From contig NZ_BMVF01000031.1 in NCBI RefSeq assembly GCF_014650575.1, positions 1 through 53,817 on the forward strand: a stretch of DNA of 53,817 nt, read 5' to 3'. A model generated the notes under the pieces. It was not told the origin of the DNA, ran no database searches, and saw only the letters and a list, made by a program, of their open reading frames with translations. Every line of letters begins with the position of its first letter. The first letter of the stretch is position 1. This DNA is from Streptomyces naganishii JCM 4654 (lineage in GTDB: Bacteria > Actinomycetota > Actinomycetes > Streptomycetales > Streptomycetaceae). This document shows positions 1-8,362 of this stretch, piece after piece. The position numbers were made by a program, and so were the translations under genes.

Positions 1-315
1 GGCCACGCGCACGGGACGGCCCTGCCCGGACCCGTGCTTCTGACCCGAGTCCCGTCCCAGGGCAGCGAGTTCGGCGACCTCGCCGGCCGGTACGTCGAGG
101 CGCCGGCCCACGCGGCCGCGGCCGACCCGATCCAGGGAGGCCGCCGCCGCGCTCCGGGCCGCGCCTCAGTGGCGTCGGCCACGCGCACGGGACGGCCCTG
201 CCCGGACCCGTGCTTCTGACCCGAGTCCCGGCCCAGGGCAGCGAGTTCGGCGACCTCACCGGCCGGTACGTCGAGGCGCCGGCCTACGCGGCCGCGGCCG
301 ACCCCGTCCAGGGGG
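1..315. repeat. Direct tandem duplication, about 139 bp, period 176
   Basis: The block beginning GGCCACGCGCACGGGACGG at position 1 recurs at 177 and stays nearly identical for about 139 bases, to about 315, with only a handful of substitutions. A 37-base unrelated spacer lies between the copies. Because 176 is not a multiple of 3, the copies fall in different reading frames. On the minus strand each copy can be read with coding-like G/C third positions as a peptide containing VPAGEVAELAALGRD. This suggests duplication inside, or of the 3' end of, a former gene. The left edge of the window cuts the first copy. Confidence 0.85.
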
Positions 316-601
316 CCACCGCTGCCAACACGCGCGGGGCGTCGGTGTGCGCGGTCGCGGTGACGCCGACGCGGTGCGTGGCGGGCGGCGCCTGGGACAG
401 CACGGCGAGCACGTCGGGGCCAGGGCCGCCCGGGACCCTCGCCCAGGTCAAGAAGTCGAGCCCACCGCTCCCGGCGGGCCGCGTCAGGCCGACGTGGGAG
501 GCGATGTCCCGCGCCGACCGCTGGCCGACGGCGGCGGCCAGGTGCGACAGCCCCGGCCGTGCGGGCGGTCGCGGGTGCCCGCCTTCACCCGGGCCGGGCA
601 C
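284..601 (-). CDS. Hypothetical protein, possibly frameshifted
   Basis: A GTG at 601 starts 18 bases after the stop of the DUF5685 gene, on the same strand, with AGGAG and GGGGAGG purine runs just upstream. This suggests translation from the same transcript. The frame has high G/C third positions and reads through residues such as RSARDIASHVGL and GLDFLTWARVPGG for about 105 codons before a TAG inside the second duplicated block. A one-base frame change near 315 would join it to another coding-like frame running to the left window edge, so a frameshifted or duplication-damaged gene is possible. I recognise no family. It could also be a chance open frame. Confidence 0.35.
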   Translation of the reverse strand: MPGPGEGGHPRPPARPGLSHLAAAVGQRSARDIASHVGLTRPAGSGGLDFLTWARVPGGPGPDVLAVLSQAPPATHRVGVTATAHTDAPRVLAAVAPWTGSAAAA

Positions 602-618
602 CCCTCCCCTCAACTCCT

Positions 619-1848
619 CTAGCAGTCGCAGCCGCAGTCGCAGCAGTCGCAACTGCAGCAGTTCCCGCAGCACTCGCAGACATCGCAGCAGTCTCCGCAG
701 TCACCGCAGTCGCAGTTGCCGCACACGCCTTGGCGCCGGCGTCCCGACCACGGGCCCTCGAACTCGTCGGCGCAGCACACCTTGCAGGTGCAGCACACCG
801 CCAGGGCCGCGGCGCACCCGGCCCAGAAACCCTGCCGGCCCCCGGAGGGCGGCGGCTGTCCGACACCGGGGTCGTGCGGGGTGAACGGGGCCTGCGGCGG
901 CCCGAAGGCGGCCTCGGGCGCGCCCGCCCCGTGAACGTCCGCGTGCGCGTGGCCCTGCCCGTGCCCCTGCCCGTGCCCGCAGGCGTCCGTGCCGAAGGCC
1001 CGGTCCACCGAGCGGCCCAGTTCGTGGGCGAGGAGGAGGTGGGCGAGGCGGCCGTCCTCGAACTCGACGTCCTTCAGGGCGAGCCGGACGCCGTGCACGG
1101 CGTCGTCGGCGAGCCGGCGGGCCTCGGTGAGCGTGGTGCCGGTCGCCGTGAGCGGGTTCCACGCGCCCGAGGCGGCGTCGGCCTCGCGGTCCTCCACGGC
1201 GTCCAGGAGGTGGGCGAGCCGCCCGAAGAGGCGCCCGGCCTCGGCGAGGGGAGCCGCGTTGCCCGGCCGGCCGGCGAGGTGCGCGGTGTGCGCGAAGGCC
1301 GCCGCGGTGGCGGTCTCGGTCGGCTCGGTGACCGTCAGGATGGGCGTGCCGGGTCCGGCGAGCGCCTCGACGCCGGCCTGCCGGCCGACCGCGTCGAGGA
1401 GTACGGCGGTGTCGAAGCCGACGTCGGCTCCGGTGCGGGCGCCCGCGCGCGACCAGTTGGCGGCGACCCTGCGGGCGGCGAGCGCCACCGGGCGGCGGCC
1501 CAGCAGCCCGTCGCGGTCGTCGATGTGGTCGCGCATCTTGGCCGAGGCCAGCACCAGTGAGACGGCCGCGGCGAGCCGCGCGCCCTCCCCCTCGGCGACG
1601 GACGCGGTGCGCATGCCCCGCAGCGGACAGGGCCCGGCGGTCCGCCGCCCACCGCCGAGGCTGCCGTCCGGCCGGACCTGAGCCTCCGTCAGGACCGATA
1701 TGAGAAGGCCGTCATAGTTCGTGGCGACCCGGGCGAGCTGGCCGTGGTCGCCGCGCAGCGCGAGGCACAGCCCGCACAGGTGGGCCATCCACTGGGTGCT
1801 GAGACTCTTCCCGAGCCGGTGACGGCACGGCCTGACGATTCCGAACAC
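619..1848 (-). CDS. DUF5685 family protein with Cys-rich tail
   Basis: This 409-residue protein begins MFGIVRPCRHRLG and carries CGLCLALRGDHG at residues 25-36, the signature I associate with the DUF5685 family of Streptomyces, whose function is unknown. The GTG start follows GGGGGAA by 5 bases. The middle is Ala/Leu/Arg-rich and probably helical, with no clear signal peptide. A His/Gly-rich stretch (residues about 290-310) precedes a tail in which about 23 Cys fall in the last 65 residues, 17 of them in the last 37, spaced by Gly, Asp and Asn. The paired N-terminal Cys and this tail suggest metal binding, which is inference. A small frame follows immediately on the same strand. Confidence 0.85.
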   Translation of the reverse strand: MFGIVRPCRHRLGKSLSTQWMAHLCGLCLALRGDHGQLARVATNYDGLLISVLTEAQVRPDGSLGGGRRTAGPCPLRGMRTASVAEGEGARLAAAVSLVLASAKMRDHIDDRDGLLGRRPVALAARRVAANWSRAGARTGADVGFDTAVLLDAVGRQAGVEALAGPGTPILTVTEPTETATAAAFAHTAHLAGRPGNAAPLAEAGRLFGRLAHLLDAVEDREADAASGAWNPLTATGTTLTEARRLADDAVHGVRLALKDVEFEDGRLAHLLLAHELGRSVDRAFGTDACGHGQGHGQGHAHADVHGAGAPEAAFGPPQAPFTPHDPGVGQPPPSGGRQGFWAGCAAALAVCCTCKVCCADEFEGPWSGRRRQGVCGNCDCGDCGDCCDVCECCGNCCSCDCCDCGCDC

Positions 1849-2138
1849 GACGTTCCCCCGTGGTGCGTACGACGCAGATCGGCCGCATCGTATCGACCTC
1901 TTCGTTCACCCGTACGCACCGTGCATCACCCATGTGCCGTGGACAATCATATTTCACTCTCGGTCAGCATCCGTGTAGGACATGACCCTTGGGGCACACG
2001 GGCTCTCGACGGATCGGCTGTGCACCAGTACCGTCACAAACCCCCCGCACGGCGTCTATTCACTTGGCACGCCGTCCGCATCATGGATGACCATAGGGAT
2101 GCGGAAAGCAGATGAGACCGCTGTGAGAGGAGGCGTCC

Positions 2139-2576
2139 ATGGGATCGGTACGCAAGGCGAGTGCGTGGCTCGGCCTCGTCGACGACAACGATGACGAGCG
2201 CTACTACGACGACGACTACTCGGAGGGCACCGAGTCCGGGGACGCCTGGGTCACCGACCCGCGGGTGAAGGTGGCCACGGACACGGCAGAGGAGAAGGGC
2301 CGCCGGATCGGCACGGTCACGCCGGACAGCTTCCGGGACGCCCGCGCGATCGGCGAGCTGTTCCGCGAGGGCGTGCCCGTCATCGTGAACCTGACGGCCA
2401 TGGAGCCGGCCGACGCCAAGCGCGTGGTGGACTTCGCGGCCGGCCTGGTCTTCGGGCTGCGCGGCTCCATCGACCGGGTGTCGACGCGGGTGTTCCTGCT
2501 GTCCCCGGCCGACACCGAGATCGTGAGCGGCGACCCGGGGGCACACCGCTCGGACGGGTTCTTCAACCAGAGCTGA
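2139..2576 (+). CDS. sflA: SepF-like cell division protein (SflA type)
   Basis: The 145-residue product has the SepF architecture: a short N-terminal segment (MGSVRKASAWLGLVDDND), an acidic linker with DDERYYDDDYSEG, then the compact SepF domain (about residues 50-130) containing FRDARAIGELFREGVPVIVNL, the Asp/Ala-rich turn and FAAGLVFGLRGSIDRV. SepF proteins bind FtsZ and anchor it to membrane. Streptomyces has a main SepF beside ftsZ and SepF-like paralogues; no ftsZ is nearby here, so this is most likely the SflA-type paralogue. The ATG follows AGGAGG by 5 bases. The gene stands alone and converges on the acyl-CoA dehydrogenase through a shared palindromic terminator. Confidence 0.88.
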   Translation: MGSVRKASAWLGLVDDNDDERYYDDDYSEGTESGDAWVTDPRVKVATDTAEEKGRRIGTVTPDSFRDARAIGELFREGVPVIVNLTAMEPADAKRVVDFAAGLVFGLRGSIDRVSTRVFLLSPADTEIVSGDPGAHRSDGFFNQS

Positions 2577-2602
2577 GGCAGGGCCGTACGTACGGCCCTG
2601 CC
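2577..2602. terminator. Bidirectional terminator, perfect palindrome
   Basis: Positions 2577-2589 and 2590-2602 are perfect reverse complements (13+13 bases, centre GTAC). The palindrome sits directly after the SepF-like stop codon and just before the convergent gcdH stop. No U-run is present, as is common in Streptomyces. Confidence 0.8.
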
Positions 2603-2628
2603 CCGCCCGGGGTCCGCGCCCCGGGAGC

Positions 2629-3819
2629 TCACCGGAAGGCGTCGAGCCCGGTGAGCGCCTTGCCCAGCACGAGCTGGTGCATCTCGACGGTGCCCTCGTA
2701 GGTGAGCACCGACTCGAGGTTGGTCGCGTGCCGCATCACGGGGTATTCGAGCGAGATGCCGTTCGCGCCGAGGATCGTGCGCGCCGTGCGGCAGATCTCG
2801 ATCGCCTCGCGCACGTTGTTGAGCTTGCCGAAGCTGACCTGCTCGGGACGCAGGCGGCCGGCGTCCATGCGCCGCCCCAGGTGGTGGGCGAGCAGAATCC
2901 CCTTGTGCAGTTCGACCGCCATGTCGGCGAGTTTGGCCTGGGTGAGCTGGAAGCCCCCGATGGGCCTGCCGAACTGCTCGCGCGACTTCGCGTAGTCCAC
3001 GGCCGCCTCGAAGCAGGAGCGGGCCGCGCCCATCGCGCCCCAGACGATGCCGTAGCGGGCGTGCGAGAGACAGCTGAGCGGTCCGCGCAGCCCGGTGACC
3101 CCGGGGAGTACGGCGTCGGCGGGCAGCCGTACGTCGTCGAGCACGAGCTCGCTGGTGACGGAGGCGCGCAGCGACCACTTGTGCTTGATCTCGGGGGCGG
3201 AGAAGCCGGGGGTGTCGGTGGGGACGGCGAAGCCCCGGATGCCGTCCTCGGTCTGCGCCCAGACGACCGCCACACCGGCCACCGAGCCGTTGGTGATCCA
3301 CATCTTGCGGCCGTTGAGCACCCAGTCGCCGCCGTCGCGCTTGGCGTGGGTGCGCATGGAGGCGGGGTCGGAGCCGTGGTCGGGCTCGGTGAGCCCGAAG
3401 CAGCCGATCACCTCGCCGGCGGCCATCCGGGGCAGCCACCGCTGCTTCTGCTCCTCGCTGCCGAAGCGGTGGACGGCGTACATGGCGAGCGAGCCCTGGA
3501 CCGAGACCAGGGAGCGGATGCCGGAGTCGGCGGCCTCCAGCTCCAGGCAGGCCAGCCCGTACTGGACGGCGCTCGCGCCCGCGCACCCGTATCCGCTCAG
3601 CGACATCCCGAGCGCGCCGATGGAGCCCAGTTCGCGGGCCAGCTCCCGGATGCCGGGCAGCTCGCCGGTCTCGTACCACCCGGCGACGTGCGGCAGGACC
3701 CGGTCGGCCGCCCAGCCGCGCACGGTGTCGCGGACGGCGAGGTCCTCGGCGTCCAGGAGATCGTCGATCCCCAGGGGGTCGGCGGGGTCGAACGGGGGCA
3801 ACTTCGAGGACGCGGACAT
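2629..3819 (-). CDS. gcdH: Glutaryl-CoA dehydrogenase-type acyl-CoA dehydrogenase
   Basis: This 396-residue FAD-dependent acyl-CoA dehydrogenase is full length for the family. Diagnostic stretches include GYGCAGASAVQYGLACLELE, SVQGSLAMYAVHRFGSEEQK, GCFGLTEPDHGSDPASM, WSLRASVTSELVLDDV and ARYGIVWGAMGAA. The catalytic base is the Glu in TYEGTVEMH (about residue 375), placed as in glutaryl-CoA dehydrogenases, which oxidise and decarboxylate glutaryl-CoA to crotonyl-CoA in lysine/tryptophan degradation. The partner would be an electron-transfer flavoprotein. The ATG at 3819 is preceded by GGAGGG. A palindrome 23 bases upstream suggests repressor control. Substrate is assigned by motif resemblance only; related short-chain dehydrogenases remain possible. 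Confidence 0.88.
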   Translation of the reverse strand: MSASSKLPPFDPADPLGIDDLLDAEDLAVRDTVRGWAADRVLPHVAGWYETGELPGIRELARELGSIGALGMSLSGYGCAGASAVQYGLACLELEAADSGIRSLVSVQGSLAMYAVHRFGSEEQKQRWLPRMAAGEVIGCFGLTEPDHGSDPASMRTHAKRDGGDWVLNGRKMWITNGSVAGVAVVWAQTEDGIRGFAVPTDTPGFSAPEIKHKWSLRASVTSELVLDDVRLPADAVLPGVTGLRGPLSCLSHARYGIVWGAMGAARSCFEAAVDYAKSREQFGRPIGGFQLTQAKLADMAVELHKGILLAHHLGRRMDAGRLRPEQVSFGKLNNVREAIEICRTARTILGANGISLEYPVMRHATNLESVLTYEGTVEMHQLVLGKALTGLDAFR

Positions 3820-3841
3820 GGGACACCCTCCGGCAACTCTA

Positions 3842-3858
3842 AACTAGCAGCGCTAGTT
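3842..3858. promoter_or_regulatory. Palindromic operator-like site upstream of gcdH
   Basis: AACTAGC-AGC-GCTAGTT is a perfect inverted repeat (7-base arms, 3-base spacer) lying 23 bases upstream of the gcdH start. It is strikingly A/T-rich for the surroundings. Such sites are typical TetR- or MarR-type operators of fatty-acid and amino-acid catabolic genes. No regulator gene is adjacent, so the binding protein is unknown. Confidence 0.6.
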
Positions 3859-3921
3859 AAATCGTGGCCCCGACGTTACGGCGCGGTGCCCGCCGAGTCC
3901 ACCCCACGCCCCCCGCGAGGC

Positions 3922-5526
3922 TCACGCCGAGACGCGGTCCCGGCCGGCCTCGCGCTGCGCCGGCAGCTCCACCGGGGCCTCCTCCTCGCAGTGCATCACG
4001 CGCGGCAGCCGCAGCGCCATCACCGCGCCGAGCAGCAGCAGCCCCGCGCTCACCAGCAGCGTCACGTGCAGCCCGTGCACGAAGGAGTCCCGGGCCGCGC
4101 GCCGCAGGGCGTCGCCCGCCGCGCCGCCGAGCCGCCCGGCGACCCCGTAGGCCTCCCCCAGCGAGTGGGAGGCGGAAGCGGAGGCCGACGACGGCACTCC
4201 GGGCACGTCCGCGAGGCCGGGCGCGTAGGCGGCGTTCATCACCGTGCCGAGGAGGGCGATGCCCATGCCGGCGCCCAGCTGGTAGGAGGTCTCGCCGATC
4301 GCCGCCGCCCCGCCCGCCTGGGCCAGGGGCGCCTCGCTCAGCATCGACTCGTACGCCCCGAACAGCGTCGTCTCCAGGCCGAAGCCGAGCAGCACGAAGC
4401 CGGACAGCAGCAGCGGCGCGTTGTCGTCGCCGCCCATCGCCGTCAGCAGCACCACCGCGGCCGCGGTCACGCAGAAGCCGACGCAGACCATCCGGCGCGG
4501 CCCGAAACGGCGCAGCATCCGCGCCCCCAGCAGCCCGGCCGCCATCGCGGCGAACGTCAGCGGCAGCAGCCGCAGGCCCGTCTGGAGCGGGGAGAGCCCG
4601 AGCACCAGCTGGAGGTACTGCGCCGCGATCAGCTCCAGGCCGACCAGCGCCAGCATCGCCAGCACGATGCAGCCCACCGACGTGCTGAAGGCCGGCCGGG
4701 CGAACATCCCGAGGTCCACCAGCGGATGCGCGCGCCGTCGCTGGCGCCGTACGAAGGTCACCAGCAGCACCGCGCCCACCAGCAGCGGGCCCAGCGTGAG
4801 GAGACTCAGCGGGGGCTCGCCGCCACCGAGCCGCTTCACGCCCAGCACCACGCCGAACAGCCCGCCCGCCGCCATCAGCGCGCCGACCACGTCCCAGGGT
4901 CCGTCGCGCTCACCGGTCGACTCGGGCAGCAGCAGCCGGCCCACCGGCAGGCTGACCAGCATCAGCGGGATGTTGACGAGGAAGACCGACCCCCACCAGA
5001 AGTGCTCCAGGAGGAAGCCGCCGAGCAGCGGGCCCACGGCCGCGCCGACCGCCGCGACCGCGCTCCACAGGCCGATCGCCAGCGCCCGCTCCCGCCGGTC
5101 GGGGAAGACCTGCCGCAGGATCGACAGCGTGGCCGGCATGATCATCGCACCGCCGACGCCGAGCAGGCCCCGGGCGAGGATGAGGGTCTGCGGATGGTGC
5201 GCGAAGGCCGCCACCGCGGAGGCGACGCCGAAGAGGGCGTAGCCGAGCAGCAGGATCCGTCTGCGGCCCACCCGGTCGCCCAGCGTGCCGAAGAGGATCA
5301 GGAGCGAGGCGCAGACCAGCGGGTAGGTGTCGACGATCCAGAGCAGTTCGATGGCGCCGGGCCTGAGGTCCTCGGTGACGGCGGGCACCGCCACGTGGAG
5401 CACGGTGGCGTCCACCGCGACCAGCAGCAGGCTGACGCAGAGCACGACCAGGACGACCCAGCGATTGGCACCGGCCCCGGCCGCCCGACGGCGCTGCGTG
5501 GACGCGGCCGTGGTCGTCCCGGACAT
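3922..5526 (-). CDS. MFS drug efflux transporter, DHA2 (14-TM) type
   Basis: The 534-residue integral membrane protein carries hallmarks of the proton-coupled drug:H+ antiporter-2 family: WIVDTYPLVCASLLILFGTL in the first helices, GDRVGRRRILLLGYALFG (motif A), ARGLLGVGGAMIMPATLSIL (motif C-like), and FWWGSVFLVNIPL. About 14 hydrophobic helices can be counted. The start was placed at the ATG at 5526 because GGGAGG lies 7 bases upstream and the protein then begins MSGTTTAASTQRRR; the frame stays open further upstream without support. Likely function is export of toxic or endogenous compounds, with substrate unknown. No linked TetR-type regulator is present in the window. Confidence 0.9.
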   Translation of the reverse strand: MSGTTTAASTQRRRAAGAGANRWVVLVVLCVSLLLVAVDATVLHVAVPAVTEDLRPGAIELLWIVDTYPLVCASLLILFGTLGDRVGRRRILLLGYALFGVASAVAAFAHHPQTLILARGLLGVGGAMIMPATLSILRQVFPDRRERALAIGLWSAVAAVGAAVGPLLGGFLLEHFWWGSVFLVNIPLMLVSLPVGRLLLPESTGERDGPWDVVGALMAAGGLFGVVLGVKRLGGGEPPLSLLTLGPLLVGAVLLVTFVRRQRRRAHPLVDLGMFARPAFSTSVGCIVLAMLALVGLELIAAQYLQLVLGLSPLQTGLRLLPLTFAAMAAGLLGARMLRRFGPRRMVCVGFCVTAAAVVLLTAMGGDDNAPLLLSGFVLLGFGLETTLFGAYESMLSEAPLAQAGGAAAIGETSYQLGAGMGIALLGTVMNAAYAPGLADVPGVPSSASASASHSLGEAYGVAGRLGGAAGDALRRAARDSFVHGLHVTLLVSAGLLLLGAVMALRLPRVMHCEEEAPVELPAQREAGRDRVSA

Positions 5527-5772
5527 GTACGTACCTCCCAGATGAACCCTCGCGTTCGGCGGGCCGGCGGGCGGGGACTTCCCGCGGCTCGGCCGGAGAC
5601 GAGCGGTGGTCTCCGGCCCCGCGACAACACGCGAGTGACACGTCAGCGTACGCGCATTCGGCCGGGTGCCACGTGGCCCACCTCTCAGACTCCGCGGCGA
5701 GCCAGTGTGGCGTACGCCACTGCCCTCGCCCCTGACCACGCCCCGCCGGGAGGTCCGGTTCCGGCTCCGGTC

Positions 5773-5778
5773 GATAAT
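5773..5778 (+). promoter_or_regulatory. Leaderless-type -10 hexamer (GATAAT)
   Basis: GATAAT lies 7 bases upstream of the GTG at 5786 and no Shine-Dalgarno sequence precedes that start. Transcription would begin at or next to the start codon. No convincing -35 is visible. Confidence 0.4.
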
Positions 5779-5785
5779 CGAGCCC

Positions 5786-7015
5786 GTGACCGATCTAGCG
5801 ATGCCCGTGGCGGCGGCCCGTCCCCGGGCCCTGCGCCGGGCCGCCCCCGCACTGCTCGGGTACGCGTCCGTGCGCGTCCTCGGCCTGCTGGCGCTGGCCC
5901 TGTGGAGCGGCGCCCGCGGCAAGAGCGCGTACACGCTGCTGACCGCCCGCTGGGACTCCCTCTGGTACGCCAGGGTGGCCTCGGGCGGCTACGGCTACGA
6001 GGTGCGGCTCCCCAACGGCGACGTCCACTCCGACCTGGCCTTCTTCCCGCTCCTGCCCGGCCTGGAGCGGCTGCTGGCGGACGTGACCGGACTGTCGTAC
6101 GCCGACGCCGGCTTCGTGGTGAGCCTGCTCGCCTCGCTCGCCGCGGCCTGGGGGATCTTCGCGGTCGCCGACCACCTGTACGGGCCCCGGGCCGGGGTCT
6201 GCGCGGTGCTGCTGTGGGCGGTGCTGCCGGTGGGGGTCGTGCAGTCGATGGCGTACAGCGAGTCGCTGTTCATGGCCCTGGCCGCCTGGTCGCTGTACGC
6301 CGTGCTCACCGGACGCTGGGTGAGCGCGGGCGCACTGGCCCTGTTCGCGGGGCTCACCCGCCCGGTCGGCCTGGCCGTGGTGGCGGCGGTGTGGACGGGA
6401 GCGGTCACCTCCTTCGTGCGAACGCGGAGCGCGGGCGTGGAAACCGGTGGTGCGACACGTACGGACGGCGCTGTGTCCGCGACACGCGCCCCCGCGCTCA
6501 CGGCGCGCCTTGCCCCCTTCCTCCGCCCCGCCCTCGGCATGCTGCTCGCCCCGCTCGGCGCCGCCGGTTACGTGCTGTGGGTGGGCCACCGCATCGGCCG
6601 GGGCCCGCTCGGCTACCTCGACGTGCAGGCCGGGTGGCGCAACGGCTTCGACGGCGGCTACGCCTTCGCCCGCTTCGTCGCCGCCAGGCTCACGTCCTTC
6701 CCGTCCGCCCTGGCCGGCCTCGCGCTGATCACCGGCGTCGGCCTGCTGGCATGGCTGTACGTCACCGGGGTGCGGCAGCGGCAGCCGCTGGTGCTGCTCG
6801 TGCACTCGGGCGTGGTCACCGCGCTCGCGTTGTGCGCGTCCAGCTACTTCGGCTCCAAGCCGCGCCTGCTGCTGCCCGCCTTCCCGCTGCTGCTGCCGCT
6901 CGCTCTCGCCCTGGCCCGGGCGCGCGTGACCCGGTCGGCGCTGGTGGTGGGCGGTGCGGCGGTCGCCTCGGCGGTCTACGGCGCGTTCTGGCTGAACGGC
7001 TCCGGCCCTCCGTGA
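5786..7015 (+). CDS. PIG-V-like integral membrane glycosyltransferase
   Basis: The protein (409 residues from the GTG at 5786) is a multi-pass membrane protein with the layout of GT-C polyprenol-phosphate-mannose-dependent mannosyltransferases of the PIG-V family. An early loop contains TARWDSLWYARVASGGYGYE (the WD..WY element), followed by DLAFFPLLPGLERLL and SMAYSESLFMALAAWSLYA, and later SSYFGSKPRLLLPAFPLLLP near the end. Such enzymes add mannose to lipid or protein acceptors outside the membrane; the acceptor here cannot be told. The start is uncertain: GTG 5786 or ATG 5801. The longer open frame to 5666 lacks support. The gene stands alone. Confidence 0.8.
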   Translation: MTDLAMPVAAARPRALRRAAPALLGYASVRVLGLLALALWSGARGKSAYTLLTARWDSLWYARVASGGYGYEVRLPNGDVHSDLAFFPLLPGLERLLADVTGLSYADAGFVVSLLASLAAAWGIFAVADHLYGPRAGVCAVLLWAVLPVGVVQSMAYSESLFMALAAWSLYAVLTGRWVSAGALALFAGLTRPVGLAVVAAVWTGAVTSFVRTRSAGVETGGATRTDGAVSATRAPALTARLAPFLRPALGMLLAPLGAAGYVLWVGHRIGRGPLGYLDVQAGWRNGFDGGYAFARFVAARLTSFPSALAGLALITGVGLLAWLYVTGVRQRQPLVLLVHSGVVTALALCASSYFGSKPRLLLPAFPLLLPLALALARARVTRSALVVGGAAVASAVYGAFWLNGSGPP

Positions 7016-7256
7016 CCGGGGAGCCGACCGCCGGGAACCGATCAAGGAACCGGTCGGAGAGCTGATCCGATGAGCAGACGGTGAATTCCATCCGAGCGTT
7101 CGGTCAACGTATTCATAAGCGCCATATAAACGTTTGCCGGAATGATCAAAGGAAATGCAGGGCGGCGGCACCGGAGATTGCCGAATCCGGGGATATAAAG
7201 GCTCGTTGAGAGCAATCCCACATCACATCGTCATCACAAACCCCGTGATTCGTCCG

Positions 7257-7282
7257 GGAACTGAGCTCACTCGCTGTAACGT
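7257..7282 (+). promoter_or_regulatory. Possible ECF-type / leaderless promoter of PAP2 gene
   Basis: TAACGT (7277-7282) lies 7 bases before the GTG at 7290, with no ribosome binding site. In addition GGAACT (7257-7262) is followed after 17 bases by CGTC (7280-7283), a layout resembling the ECF sigma-E-type consensus of Streptomyces. Either reading places the transcript start at the start codon. Confidence 0.4.
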
Positions 7283-7289
7283 CGATTAG

Positions 7290-8321
7290 GTGCGTACCGA
7301 AGGAACCCTCACCCGCCTGGACCGGGTGTTCGCCAGGCTGGACCGTGAGCCGCAACGACCGGCGCACATCGACGTGCCGAGAATGAGCAGGCACCGCGTG
7401 GTGCTGTTCTCGGCGACCCTGGCGTTCTACCTGTCCATCGTCTGGGCCGTGGTGACCACCTCCTGGCTGGTCCGGCTCGACTGGCAGGTCATGTTCTTCC
7501 GGCCGTACCAGCAGTGGCCGCAGATCCACGCGTTCCTCGACTACTACGTGGTCCTCGGCCAGCGCGGCCCCACCGCCGTGATGGTCGCCGCCTGGCTCGG
7601 CTGGCGCTCCTGGCGGCAGCACACCCTGCGCCCGCTGCTGACCCTCGCCGCGTCCCTGCTGCTGCTCAACATCACGGTCGGCGCCGCGAAGCTCGGCATG
7701 GGACGCCTCGGACCGCACTACGCGACCGTCATCGGCTCCAACGAGATGGGCCTGGGCGGCGATATATTCCCCAGCGGCCACACCGCCAACGCCGTGGTGA
7801 CCTGGGGAATCCTGGCCTATCTGGCCTCCACCCCGAGAGCGCGCCGGTGGCTGTCGGCGCTGTCCGCGGTCACCTCGCTCGGCGTCGGCCTCACCACCGT
7901 GTACCTGGGCACGCACTGGCTCAGCGACGTACTGCTGGGCTGGGCCGCGGGACTGCTGATCCTGCTGGCGCTGCCGTGGTGCGAGCCGCTGATCGCCCGG
8001 GCCGAGACCGCACTGTTCGACCTGCGCGACCGCTGGCGCGACCGCCGTGGCCGCCGCGTGCCGGCGCCCGTGCCTGCCGCGCCCGTCGGAGCCCCCGTGG
8101 TGCTCAAGCCGCGCGCCCCCGCGCCGGACGGGGCACCGGCCGCCCGCGAGACGGTCGGAGCGGGCCGCACGGCCCGCACGCCGGTCTACCTCGCCCCGGG
8201 ACCGCACACCACCCGCTCGGAGCGCACCCCGGTCACCCCCGCCGGCAGCCGCCGGCCTCCGCACTCCGACCGGGTCCCGCGCGGCACGACCTCGGCCGCC
8301 CGCCCGCTGACGGGCAGCTGA
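7290..8321 (+). CDS. PAP2-family membrane phosphatase
   Basis: The 343-residue protein has about six hydrophobic helices (residues 35-240) and the PAP2 (type 2 phosphatidic acid phosphatase) signature. Motif C1 reads KLGMGRLGP, C2 is FPSGHTANAV, and C3 is YLGTHWLSDVLLG, with the catalytic His in GTHW. In C1 the usual final Arg-Pro is Gly-Pro. The C-terminal 100 residues are Pro/Ala/Arg-rich and probably cytoplasmic and disordered. PAP2 enzymes dephosphorylate phosphatidic acid or polyprenyl pyrophosphates at the membrane; which applies here is unknown. The GTG start has no Shine-Dalgarno sequence but a promoter-like element directly upstream. A 274-bp, comparatively A/T-rich region precedes it. 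Confidence 0.87.
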   Translation: MRTEGTLTRLDRVFARLDREPQRPAHIDVPRMSRHRVVLFSATLAFYLSIVWAVVTTSWLVRLDWQVMFFRPYQQWPQIHAFLDYYVVLGQRGPTAVMVAAWLGWRSWRQHTLRPLLTLAASLLLLNITVGAAKLGMGRLGPHYATVIGSNEMGLGGDIFPSGHTANAVVTWGILAYLASTPRARRWLSALSAVTSLGVGLTTVYLGTHWLSDVLLGWAAGLLILLALPWCEPLIARAETALFDLRDRWRDRRGRRVPAPVPAAPVGAPVVLKPRAPAPDGAPAARETVGAGRTARTPVYLAPGPHTTRSERTPVTPAGSRRPPHSDRVPRGTTSAARPLTGS

Positions 8322-8362
8322 GGCGGGACCGACGCGACAGGCCCTCCCGGCCTCCGCCCTCC

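Noticed and set aside
2677..7065. A 1462-codon plus-strand open frame
   Set aside because: It runs antisense across gcdH and the MFS gene and on into the PIG-V-like gene in the wrong frame. It is an effect of high GC, with no recognisable domain.
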